64,000 nt of DNA from an uncultured Bacteroidales bacterium (GTDB lineage Bacteria > Bacteroidota > Bacteroidia > Bacteroidales > Muribaculaceae). Shown piece by piece: positions 45,306 through 53,719 of the stretch (its first letter is position 1; every line of letters starts with the position of its first letter). Both the position numbers and the translations under genes were made by a program. The notes under the pieces are model-generated. The model had not been told where the DNA came from. It made no database searches and saw only the letters and a program-made list of their open reading frames with translations. The stretch spans positions 1 to 64,000 of the forward strand of contig CASEAQ010000015.1 of assembly GCA_949285735.1 (NCBI GenBank), read 5' to 3'.

Positions 45306-48300
45306 TTATTTCACGCCAAGGTCTTTGAGTGTGCGGGGAGCCGGGGTCTTGGGGAGCGGCTTGCGGTCTTTCAGTTGCTCAAGGGCTACTTCGATTGCCT
45401 TGTTGAGCTGCTCGTCGATGCCGGCATACTCCTTGATGGGGTCGTTGTCGATGTAGATGTCGGGGTCAACGCCGTGGTTTTCAACTATCCATTTGCCTGT
45501 GCGCGCGTCATAGTTGGTGAAGAAAGGAACGCGCACGTCGGTGCCGTCGATGTAGGGGAGCGGACTGGTGATGCCCACGATGCCGCCCCATGTGCGTGTG
45601 CCGACTACTGTGCCAAGCCCTACAGCCTTGAAGCTCCAGGGGAACAGGTCGCCGTCGCTTGCCGAGTATTTGTTGATGAGCAGCACCTTGGGCCCGTAGT
45701 GCGTGCCTTCGGGGATTGTGCCGTTCATTGCCGAACCGCGGTACATGGTCATGCGGTAGGGGGTGCGCAGCAGTCGCTCGATGACCATCGGCGAGATGTT
45801 GCCGCCGCCGTTGGCGCGGTCGTCGATGATGAGTGCCTCCTTGTTGAGTTGCGGATAGAAGTAGCGCACAAACTCGTTAAGCCCCTCGGGACCCATGTCG
45901 GGGATATAGATGTAGCCCACACGCCCGTCGGTGGCTTCTTCCACCTTCTTGATGTTGCCTTGCACCCACTCGTAGTGGTAGAGCGCGTATTCGTCTTCGA
46001 TGGGTTTCACGACGATGCGGCGCGCACCTGTTGCGCTTGCCGACGTGTTGACAGTCAGCTCGGTCATTACGCCAGCCTTGCCCACGAGCAGGTTATATAT
46101 GTTGTCAACCGTGTTGGTGGGTATGCCGTCGATGGCAACGATGTAGTCGCCCTCTTTCACGCCAAGCCCCTGCTGGGCAAGCGGCGAGGCGAGCGAGTTG
46201 CTGTATGGCGCGCCTTGCAGAATCTTGTCGATGCGGTAGAATCCGCTCTTGTCGCGGCTCAACTTTGCGCCAAGCAAGCCCGTCTTGACGATGTCGATGC
46301 CCTTGTCGTCGTCACCGCCGGGACCCACGTAGGCATGGCCCGTGGCGAGTTCGCCGATGAGCCCGCCAATCACGTAGCTCAGGTCTTGGCGGCATTTCAC
46401 GTAGGGGAGGAGTGCGGCATACTTCTCCTTCATGGCTTTCCAGTCAACGCCGTGCATGTTTTCGAGGTAGAAGCCGTCGCGGTAGGCACGCCACACTTCG
46501 TCGTAGATTTGTGCCCACTCCTTGTCATACTCTACAAGTGCAGTCATGTCGTCGAGGTTGATGGCATCGGCACCGTTGAAGTCGCTTGCAGGGAAGTCGC
46601 ACACGGCAAGCGACTGGTCGGCAAATTTGTAAACCAATGCTTTCTTGCCATCGGCAGACACCTCAAACAAGCCGCCGCTTATCACTACCTTTTCTTCCTG
46701 CTGTGCAAGGTCGAACGACTTCACGGTTGAGCCGTCGTTATACCACACCTTGCTGCCGTCGCAGTAGAAGTTGCCGTAGTTGCCAGTGCCGACGGGGAGC
46801 TTGACTGTGCGAGAGATAATGCCGTCGAGGTCGATTTTCACGGCATTTTCCTCTTCGGCATTGCTGTCGTTTTTCTCATCTTTTTTGCCTTTATCGTTGT
46901 TGTCGCTGCCGCTTGCTATTGCCACGGTGTCGTTGCCCGGGAGCAGCGGCGAGGGGGTGTCTTTTGAAAGCATCACCATATAGATGCCGTCCATCGCGGT
47001 GTAGGCGTAGTTCCATTCGATGTAGCTGTATATGGGGTTTAAGTCGCGAGCCCCGGCATATATCAGATATTTGCCGTCGGAGCTGAATGCCGGTTCGGTC
47101 GAGTTGTACCAGTCTTCGGTGACGGGATATTCCTTGCCTGCGGCGATGTCATAGATGTATGCCACCGACATTTGGTTGGGGGCGGTGCGGGTGTAGGTGA
47201 GCCAACGGCTGTCGGGCGAGAACTTTACCGAATAAAATTCGCCGATGGAGTCTTGCATAAGCACCTTTTCTGCCAGCGTATGTATGTGTCGTTGTCGCTG
47301 GTGAGTTGCACCGGGTTGCCGCCAGCCACTTCTTGCAGCCATATTTCGGTTTCGCCTGTCGCATCGGAGATGTATGAAATATACTTGCCGTCGGGGCTCC
47401 ACATTCCGTCGCGGTCGTTTGCGCCCGACGAACGGGTGAGGTTATATGTGACGCCCTCCTTGGCAGGAACGTTGAACACCTCGCCACGGGCTGTGACGAC
47501 GGCACGGTTGCCATCGGGGGCGATGCTGAACGACGTGAGGTTGCCTTTTACTGCCTTCAGCTCGGGGCGCGCCTTGTTTCCCTCGGCATTCAGCGTGATG
47601 CTGATTTTGCTGTATTGGCGTGTTTTCGGGTCGAGCTTATAGATGTAGCCGCCGTTTTCAAACACAATCATTCCGCCGCCCACGCTCGGGAACTTCACAT
47701 CATAGTCGGTGAAGTTGGTCACCTTTTCGGTGGTCTTGGTGAGTGTGTTGTAAACGAATATGTTCATGCGGTTGTCGCGGTCGCTGGCAAAGAAAATCTC
47801 GTCGCCCACCCACATGGGGAATATGTCTTGGGCGATGTTGTTGGTGATGTTTTCCACCTTCTCGGCTTTCGGGTCGTAAATCCACACGTCGTCAGCCATT
47901 CCGCCCTTGTAGTATTTCCACGTGCGGAACTCGCGGAATACGCGGTTGTAAGCCAGCTTGCTGCCATCGGGCGAGTAGCTGCAGAAGCCCCCTTCGGGCA
48001 GAGGTATCTGCTCGGGCATTCCGCCGGTGGGGGCGATAGTCATGAGCACTCCGTCAAATCCCGAACTGATGCGGTTGCGGTAAACGATGCTTTTGCCGTC
48101 GGGCGACCATGCCATCACCACGTTGTTGGGACCCATGCGGTCGGCAAGGTCGTCGCGTGCATTGGTGGGCGAGTAGGTGAGCCTCGTTGGCGAACCGCCC
48201 TCGGCAGGCATTAGATAGACTTCGGTGCTGCCGTCATATTGCCCGGTGAATGCAATTTGCTTGCCGTCGGGCGAGAAGCGTGCAAACATTTCGTAGCCCT

Positions 48301-48481
48301 CGCTCGATGTGAGCCTTTGTGCTTCACCACCGGAGATTGGGGCTTTGTAGAGGTCGCCGGCGTAGGAAAAAACCACGTCGGTGCCGTTGGTTGCCGGGAA
48401 TCGCAGCAGCCTGCCCTCGTCGGCGTTGGCTGCCAATGTTGCTCCGGCAATCATCACAGTAAATATAAAAGTTGATTTCAT
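45306..48481 (-). pseudogene. Tricorn-like S41 protease, interrupted by one frameshift
   Basis: The start at 48481 gives a signal peptide (STFIFTVMIAGATLAANA). The first frame runs through a WD40/PD40-like propeller (FSPDGKQIAFTGQYDGSTEV and similar blades) and fails at about 47275. A second frame continues without loss from TLAEKVLMQDSIGEFYSV through the tricorn C1 domain, a PDZ domain (GVKEGDYIVAIDGIPT) and the S41 protease domain (YIPDMGPEGLNEFVRYFYPQ, active Ser in SASDGDLFPWSF). Joined, the protein is about 1058 aa, normal for the family, which degrades peptides in the periplasm. The shift lies in ACATACATACG; one more CATA unit would restore the frame. Both halves show no other decay, so this is either a recent mutation or a sequence error. 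Confidence 0.85.
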
Positions 48482-48518
48482 GTAACAATTGTGTGTAAAT
48501 AATGTTTCATTTTGATTA

Positions 48519-48526
48519 CAAAAATA
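48519..48526 (-). promoter_or_regulatory. -7 box (TATTTTTG) of the tricorn-like gene
   Basis: Exact consensus on the minus strand, 38 bp before the start codon. Confidence 0.5.
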
Positions 48527-48680
48527 ATCATTATTCGGTGATGGTGACGCATAATGTTGCAAAATAATGGAAAAATGCTTGCAAATCACAGTCGATATGT
48601 ATATATCTGTTAATTTGATTGCGATTGTGAGGCGAGGATTGGAAAATATGTTAAACAACATACTTTTTTTCTTGGAAATG

Positions 48681-48711
48681 TTTGGAGGAACAAAAATAGG
48701 TTGTACCTTTG
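48681..48711 (+). promoter_or_regulatory. Strong promoter of an isolated small transcript
   Basis: TTTG (48681-48684), 19 bp, TACCTTTG (48704-48711): perfect Bacteroidetes elements at ideal spacing, in a gap with no annotated plus-strand gene. Confidence 0.8.
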
Positions 48712-48717
48712 TATCAG

Positions 48718-48848
48718 TTTTCATGGTAAAAGATTTTAAGGTTGTGAAAACAAGTTGTCGTGAAGACAAATGTTTTTATGTTTTTAGGTTTATGTTAAGG
48801 TATTAGAAAGGAAGCATCTCAGGTAGTGATACCGGAGTTGTTTTTTTT
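48718..48848 (+). ncRNA. Candidate small RNA or 27-aa mini-gene
   Basis: The promoter at 48681-48711 predicts a start near 48718. A terminator follows: CTCAGGTA-GTGA-TACCGGAG (GNRA loop, one mismatch, further closed by flanking pairs) and then eight T residues (48841-48848). The transcript would be about 130 nt. Inside lies a short frame (48723-48806) for MVKDFKVVKTSCREDKCFYV followed by FRFMLRY, with a leader of only about 5 nt. Either a regulatory RNA or a leaderless small-protein mRNA fits. I do not recognise it as 6S RNA, SRP RNA or tmRNA. The rest of the 569-bp gap (48482-49050) holds only the hairpin below. Confidence 0.6.
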
Positions 48849-48979
48849 ATGTACACATTTGTTTAGTTAGAAGTGAGGAGTGAGTGGCTTTTCAATTAGG
48901 AATTATTTTCTGCTATTCAAATTGTTGAATAATCGACTGTGGTAACAATTTGTGATTCAGACAGATTAAAAGAGATAAT

Positions 48980-49023
48980 AACGGGTCGTATCATTGCTCT
49001 CGCGGAGCTTGATGCGACCCGTT
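48980..49023. terminator. Long hairpin after xseB
   Basis: AACGGGTCGTATCA and TGATGCGACCCGTT form a 14-bp stem (one T:G pair in the plus-strand transcript) with an inner GCTC/GAGC stem, 28 bp beyond the xseB stop codon. It lacks a U-run on either strand, so termination may be weak. Confidence 0.5.
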
Positions 49024-49050
49024 TAATAGTTGCTTGTAAATGGCTGGGTG

Positions 49051-49257
49051 TTATTGGTTTTCCAGCTCGGCGAGGATTTTTTTCAGTTCTTCGTCGGTGG
49101 TTTGCAATTTTGCCTTGCAGAATTTAAGCAGTTGCAGCGAACGGGAGGTGAGTGCCGACAGGTTGTCGATGCTGCAAGAGTCGCTTTGCATTTCTCGCAC
49201 GATTTTTTCGAGTTCGGCGATTGCGCTTGAGTATGTCATTTGTTCGTTTTGTTCCAT
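49051..49257 (-). CDS. xseB: Exodeoxyribonuclease VII small subunit
   Basis: 68 aa, all-helical XseB family. TYSSAIAELEKIVREMQSD and NLSALTSRSLQLLKFCKAKL are the conserved blocks. It binds XseA to form the nuclease that degrades single-stranded DNA in both directions. The start codon overlaps the xseA stop by one base (TAATG), giving coupled translation. Confidence 0.95.
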   Translation of the reverse strand: MEQNEQMTYSSAIAELEKIVREMQSDSCSIDNLSALTSRSLQLLKFCKAKLQTTDEELKKILAELENQ

Positions 49258-50597
49258 TATTTTTGAGTTTTATTGTTGGTTTCTAAGACTTTTGATGTGA
49301 ATGAACCGTTGGCAAGCATCGTAGTAACGGTGTCGTTGGGCTTTATCTCGGTCGCATTGCTCACGGCATGTCCGTTGACGCGGGTAATCGAGTAGCCGCG
49401 GCGTAAGGTGTTTTGCGGCGACAGAATTTCGATTTTTTCTCCTATCGCCTTCAGTCTCAACTGTTCGCGCAACATGGCTTGTGCCTTGGCTTGCGCGATG
49501 GCGGCGTGAGTGGCTTTGAGCCTCTCGTTGGCGGTGGATATGCGTCCGCTTGTCGTGGTGGGAATCATTTCCACGAGGTGCGACAGCCGCATGCGGTTGC
49601 GTTCGAGCCGCCCCGACACGATGATGGGGATATTGCCCGAGTAGTATCCGAGTTGCTGCGAGGCAGCGTTGAGGTATTGGCGAATGGTGTCGGTGATGCC
49701 CGTAGTGAGCTGGTCGAGGCGGTTCAATGCCTCCACTCCGCGAGTGATGAGCCACTCGGCGGCTGCGGTAGGGGTCTTGACACGTATGGCGGCAACGTAG
49801 TCGAGCACTGTCACGTCGCGCTCGTGCCCGATGCCCACGATTACGGGCAGAGGGAATTGAGCCACGTTGGCGGCGAGGTTGTAGTCGTCAAACGAGTTGA
49901 GGTCGCTTGTCGAACCACCGCCGCGAATGATCACCACGCAGTCGAACAGGTGCAAGTTGTCGGCAATGCGTTCGAGTGCGGCAATGATGCTCGGCGATGT
50001 GTTGGCACCCTGCATTATGGCAGGGAACAGGCAAGTGTAGAATTGCAGCCCATAGGTGTTGTTGTGCAGTTGGTTGGTGAAGTCGCCATATCCGGCGGCA
50101 CCAGCAGCCGACACCACAGCAATGCGTTGCGGCACCGTTGGCATGGGCAGTTGCTTGTTCATGTCGATTACGCCCTCCTTTTGCAGCTTGCCGAGTATCT
50201 CGCGGCGCAGCCGTTCCATGTCGCCTATGGTATATGATGGGTCGATGTCGGTGATTATTACCGACAGCCCATATTGTTCGTGGTAGTTGACGCTTGCCTC
50301 CACCATCACCTTCAGTCCGCTTTTGAGGTCTTGTCCGGTGACGGCGAGAAACTTGCTGCGCACGTATTGCACGCGTCCAGCCCAGATGATACCGCGCACC
50401 TTTGCCACCGTGGCTCCCGACTGGTTTTTCTCGACAAGTTCGAGATAGCAGTGCCCACCGCGTATTGCCACGTCGCTTAGATCTGCCACAATCCAGCAAT
50501 TCTGCACCGAGCGGTCGTTTAGCAACCGTTTTATGCGGTTGTTGAATTCGTGTAGAGATATGGCTTTTGAGCCAGTCGGCTCTGTTGGTAATTGCAT
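49257..50597 (-). CDS. xseA: Exodeoxyribonuclease VII large subunit
   Basis: 446 aa. An N-terminal OB fold (about 10-115; NCWIVADLSDVAIRGGHCYL, RGIIWAGRVQYV) is followed by the catalytic domain (VVSAAGAAGYGDFTNQL, VIIRGGGSTSDLNSFDDYNL, LPVIVGIGHERDVTVLDYVA, RVKTPTAAAEWL), a coiled coil, and the C-terminal LRRGYSITRVNG segment. It is the standard catalytic subunit, coupled to xseB. It lies 14 bp downstream of a small proline-rich lipoprotein gene on the same strand, possibly the same transcript. Confidence 0.96.
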   Translation of the reverse strand: MQLPTEPTGSKAISLHEFNNRIKRLLNDRSVQNCWIVADLSDVAIRGGHCYLELVEKNQSGATVAKVRGIIWAGRVQYVRSKFLAVTGQDLKSGLKVMVEASVNYHEQYGLSVIITDIDPSYTIGDMERLRREILGKLQKEGVIDMNKQLPMPTVPQRIAVVSAAGAAGYGDFTNQLHNNTYGLQFYTCLFPAIMQGANTSPSIIAALERIADNLHLFDCVVIIRGGGSTSDLNSFDDYNLAANVAQFPLPVIVGIGHERDVTVLDYVAAIRVKTPTAAAEWLITRGVEALNRLDQLTTGITDTIRQYLNAASQQLGYYSGNIPIIVSGRLERNRMRLSHLVEMIPTTTSGRISTANERLKATHAAIAQAKAQAMLREQLRLKAIGEKIEILSPQNTLRRGYSITRVNGHAVSNATEIKPNDTVTTMLANGSFTSKVLETNNKTQK

Positions 50598-50611
50598 AGC
50601 GAGTGAGTGTG

Positions 50612-50887
50612 TTAAAAGTCGTTTGGTCGGGTTGTCTTGCGCCTATGTGTGCCGCTGTTGTTGCCTTGTGGCGGAGTCGGGCGGTTGTCATCGGGGCGGT
50701 CATAACGGTTGCCGTCGGGTGGACGGTTGTCGTGCCGTGGTGGCGGATTGTCGTGCCTGCCGTGTGGCGGCGGTGCTTCGTGCCGTGGTGGTGGAGGCGA
50801 CTTGTGCGTGTCGCTCAGCAACATGCACGAGTTGCACATCGTCAATGCCATGACGGTCGTGAACAATATTGTAGTTATGCGTTTCAT
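50612..50887 (-). CDS. Small proline-rich lipoprotein, unknown function
   Basis: 91 aa from the ATG at 50887. A lipoprotein signal MKRITTILFTTVMALTMCNS with Cys after it is followed by a disordered tail rich in Pro, His, Arg and Asp with repeats of the type PPPRH and RPPDGN. Codon use in the tail is strongly GC-rich and repetitive (CCACCACGGCAC-like). No domain is recognised. It is probably lipid-anchored with a flexible, histidine-rich tail. It is the first gene before xseA with a 14-bp gap; the functional link is unknown. Confidence 0.65.
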   Translation of the reverse strand: MKRITTILFTTVMALTMCNSCMLLSDTHKSPPPPRHEAPPPHGRHDNPPPRHDNRPPDGNRYDRPDDNRPTPPQGNNSGTHRRKTTRPNDF

Positions 50888-50994
50888 GTCGTTACACAAA
50901 TTGTTGATTTTTATTTATGATGTAAAAATAGCGAAAAAGTTTAGAACCTGCTTAATTTTTTTGATTGGGAGCAAGGTCGGGGGGGGTGGATAAA

Positions 50995-51028
50995 TGGCAA
51001 AGGACGTGCAAATGCGCGTCCTTTGCCA
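50995..51028 (-). terminator. Hairpin terminating the MFS gene
   Basis: TGGCAAAGGACG and CGTCCTTTGCCA (12-bp perfect, inner GC/GC pairs) 46 bp past the stop codon; only a short U-run (TTTA) on the minus strand. Confidence 0.7.
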
Positions 51029-51074
51029 GATTGATTAATATTGCTATTTAGTTCGTTTATGCGATAGAGGTTTG

Positions 51075-52235
51075 CTATTTAGGCAGATTGGCAAACTTCT
51101 CGTATTTCAAGGCGAAAATGAGTGTCAGTATCGCACCGATTAGAACCACGGGCATCGCTATAAGGGCTGTGTATTCATATCCCAAGTCGTGGCGCAACGG
51201 TATGCCGCCGACGGCTGCGCCTATTGCATTGCCAAGGTTGAATGCCATCTGTATGCAGGCTGCGCCCAACAGTTCACCACCTTTTGAAAAATGGATAATC
51301 GACACCTGCAGTGGGCTCGAAACGGCAAAAAGTCCGAATGTGCAGATGCACATGAGCAACACCGAGGTCCAAGGTAACGGGTAGGAGAAAAACAATCCCA
51401 GCAAGGCGAGGCATATAATCACTTGCATCGTAAAAGCCACTCGTCCGGGAGTGAAACGGTCGGAGAGCCTGCCGCTGACAAGGTTGCCTACTACCATACC
51501 AAATCCGGCAAACACCATGAGGAACGGAACAACATCGCCGCTGAAGCCGCAACTGGCTGTCAGGTAGGGGTTGACATAGGAGTACCAGCAGAACACTGCT
51601 CCGTTTCCGAGCATGGTTGACAAAATTATGAGCCACGGCGCAGGGCTGCGCATGAAGTGAAACTGGCTGCGGTAGTTGCTTTTGGGCAGCCCCTCGACTT
51701 GCGGCACCCATTTATAGATGTAGTAGAATACCCCGACGCTCAAGACGGCGACAAGGATAAACGTCACTCGCCACGACATGAGGGTGCTGATGGAAGTGCC
51801 GAGCGGAACGCCGAATAGGTTGGCGACAGTCATGCCGGCAACCATTATCGACACGGCTTGCGACCCCTTGCCCTCGTCGGCGAGCTTTTCTGCCACAATC
51901 GATGCCACGCCAAAGTAGGCACCATGTGGCAACCCCGATATGAACCGCCAGATGAGCAGCGTGACGTAGTTGGGCGACAGCGAGGCAAACAGGTTGCCGA
52001 CCAGCATGATGACAACAAGCCCGAGCAGAATGTTCTTTAGCGGATAACGGCGGACAAATGTCAGCCCCGGTGCGCCGCAGAACACTCCCAAGGCATAAGC
52101 CGAGATGAAGTGCCCGGCTGTGGGAATATCCACGCCCAAGTCTTGGGCGACGTATGGCAAAATTGCCATCATGACAAACTCGGCTATTCCCAGGCAGAGT
52201 GTGCCAAAACCTAAAGCAATCAAACTTTTTTTCAT
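51075..52235 (-). CDS. MFS transporter, AraJ/DHA1-type exporter
   Basis: 386 aa from MKKSLIALGFGTLCLGIAEF; the frame upstream of this ATG is leader, since the promoter lies at 52287-52319. Twelve membrane helices. Family marks are GIAEFVMMAILPYVAQDLGV at the start, RRYPLKNILLG (motif A region), SGLPHGAYFGVASIVAE and SGRLSDRFTPGRVAF (second motif A). These resemble arabinose/sugar and drug efflux carriers. The exported compound is unknown. Confidence 0.9.
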   Translation of the reverse strand: MKKSLIALGFGTLCLGIAEFVMMAILPYVAQDLGVDIPTAGHFISAYALGVFCGAPGLTFVRRYPLKNILLGLVVIMLVGNLFASLSPNYVTLLIWRFISGLPHGAYFGVASIVAEKLADEGKGSQAVSIMVAGMTVANLFGVPLGTSISTLMSWRVTFILVAVLSVGVFYYIYKWVPQVEGLPKSNYRSQFHFMRSPAPWLIILSTMLGNGAVFCWYSYVNPYLTASCGFSGDVVPFLMVFAGFGMVVGNLVSGRLSDRFTPGRVAFTMQVIICLALLGLFFSYPLPWTSVLLMCICTFGLFAVSSPLQVSIIHFSKGGELLGAACIQMAFNLGNAIGAAVGGIPLRHDLGYEYTALIAMPVVLIGAILTLIFALKYEKFANLPK

Positions 52236-52286
52236 AGAATGCGTGTATAATGTACTCGTTGTTAAAAAATCCCGAAAAAAGCGGTG

Positions 52287-52319
52287 CAAAATTAGCAAAC
52301 AGTTCCCATTGCTACCAAA
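52287..52319 (-). promoter_or_regulatory. Promoter of the MFS exporter gene
   Basis: On the minus strand TTTG (52319-52316), 21 bp, TAATTTTG (52294-52287). The predicted start near 52280 leaves a leader of about 45 nt. Confidence 0.7.
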
Positions 52320-52372
52320 ATTTTCACGCCCATTGTTGACTTGTGAGGCAGATGCCGCGCTTTATCACAGCT

Positions 52373-52779
52373 CTTTTAAAGTGCGATGACAGTATAGGGG
52401 AACACTGGGGCGGCGAAGCCGTCCAACTATGCGCTAACCGACGGCGACGCAGCCCAACGTAGTGGGCAAGGAACCGTCGGACATCACTACCGCCACCCAA
52501 TTCAGGTCCTCGAAGAGGTCTAACGGAGCTTCTTTGTCATCTTGTATAAAGAACAACGTACATATCCACTACATGCCTGGCGGTTGTAATGCTGTTTAAG
52601 TACAGTCAAAGTGGCACGTTGGACCTCTTCGAGGCCCTGCTGCATGGGTGGTTTCATTCCGCGGGTTCCTTGCCCTAAAGGGCTGCGTCACCACGCGGTT
52701 AGCGCATAGTTGGACGGCTTCGCCGCCCTCTGTGCCAATGTATTCCGAGCTATGCCGTTATTACACTATTTAAATGAAA
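52373..52779. repeat. Foldback element, copy C
   Basis: The core is 52407-52728. Left H2 is CCGACGG...CCGTCGG and right H2 (read inward) CCGCGTGG...CCCGCGG; H1 and H3 are conserved. The unique centre is collinear with copy A (shared AAGAACAA, GTACATATCC, GTGGCACGTTGG). Flanks resemble copy A as well (GGGAACACTGGGG on the left, GTATTCC and TTTAAATGAA on the right). It occupies most of the 751-bp gap between divergent genes. Confidence 0.85.
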
Positions 52780-52845
52780 TAGCCGTTTATGACAATTTGT
52801 AGATTAGAGAGGGGTTTTTAGCTTTTATTTAACTTGTCTTATTAG

Positions 52846-52853
52846 TATCTTTG
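52846..52853 (+). promoter_or_regulatory. -7 box (TATCTTTG) of the DUF5715 gene
   Basis: Exact consensus; TTTT stands 19 bp upstream in the -33 position. The leader would be about 127 nt. Confidence 0.55.
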
Positions 52854-52986
52854 TCCAACGATTGGCAGGGAGGACGTGCACGGAAGATTGTTTGTTTTAA
52901 CTTATTTGACACCAGTATGGCAAAAAAACGTCTGGAGTTGTCAGGTTGGCGTTCTTCCACCATGAGTTATTGGATAATCACACATA

Positions 52987-53697
52987 ATGAAACGATTTGT
53001 AGTAGTAATTTTGACGGTAGCGATGCTCATTGTGATGATGTGTTGCGGAGGTGGCGACGAAGCCCAAGATGCGTCGGAGGTTTCGGCGGGCAATGGCATG
53101 GCAGCCGGCACGTCGGCGGCAGACACAAGTGTCATGCACCGGCTGCGGGTGCGCCCCATCGGCAGCTATTCGCGCGTGTTCAACGATGTTAACGCCGAGC
53201 ATCTTGCCGTGGCGCGAGAGATAGGCATCAAGCCCATAGGGTCGTTGTATGATGCCTACAATCTGCAAGTGCCAATCATGAGGATTAACACTTGCAACGA
53301 TTTCTTTGTTGAGGAGCTTACCCACTCGTTGCCATATCTTGTGCCGCAAGCCACGAGGCTGTTGCACGACATTGGCCGCTCGTTCAGCGACTCGGTGATA
53401 GCCCGAGGCGGCAAGAAGTATAAAATCAGGGTGACAAGCGTCACACGCACCGACCACACTGTGGCTCAATTGCGCCGCGGTGGCAATGTAAACGCCACAA
53501 GCGAGTCGGCGCATCGTTATGGTACGACTTTCGACGTTAGCTACATACGCTTTGTGTGTTGCGACTCATCTTACATGGTGGGGCCGCAATACCTGCGCGG
53601 CATACTTGCCGAGGTGCTCGATTATTACCGCAATGAGGGGCGTTGCCTTGTAAAATATGAGGTAAAGCAAGGGTGTTTCCATATAACTGCACGATAA
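52987..53697 (+). CDS. DUF5715 family lipoprotein, peptidase M15-like
   Basis: 236 aa. The signal (FVVVILTVAMLIVMMCC) suggests a lipoprotein, followed by a short disordered stretch. The folded part has HSLPYLVPQATRLLHDIG, YKIRVTSVTRT and ESAHRYGTTFDVSYIRF. The SxHxxGxxxD pattern is the zinc-site signature of M15-like D-Ala-D-Ala peptidases and related peptidoglycan enzymes. DUF5715 proteins of Bacteroidetes have this pattern, so a cell-wall role is plausible, not proven. It lies 22 bp upstream of the AsmA-like gene and is probably co-transcribed with it. Confidence 0.82.
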   Translation: MKRFVVVILTVAMLIVMMCCGGGDEAQDASEVSAGNGMAAGTSAADTSVMHRLRVRPIGSYSRVFNDVNAEHLAVAREIGIKPIGSLYDAYNLQVPIMRINTCNDFFVEELTHSLPYLVPQATRLLHDIGRSFSDSVIARGGKKYKIRVTSVTRTDHTVAQLRRGGNVNATSESAHRYGTTFDVSYIRFVCCDSSYMVGPQYLRGILAEVLDYYRNEGRCLVKYEVKQGCFHITAR

Positions 53698-53719
53698 GGA
53701 GGTGCATGCTCGAGATTTT

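Noticed and set aside
48567-48722. 5' extension of the 27-codon frame (start at 48567)
   Set aside because: It runs through the perfect promoter at 48681-48711, so it cannot be translated from that transcript.
50612-50887. Proline-rich lipoprotein gene as a spurious frame from a GC-rich repeat
   Set aside because: Kept as a gene at moderate confidence because a proper lipoprotein signal stands before the low-complexity tail and it is 14 bp from xseA.
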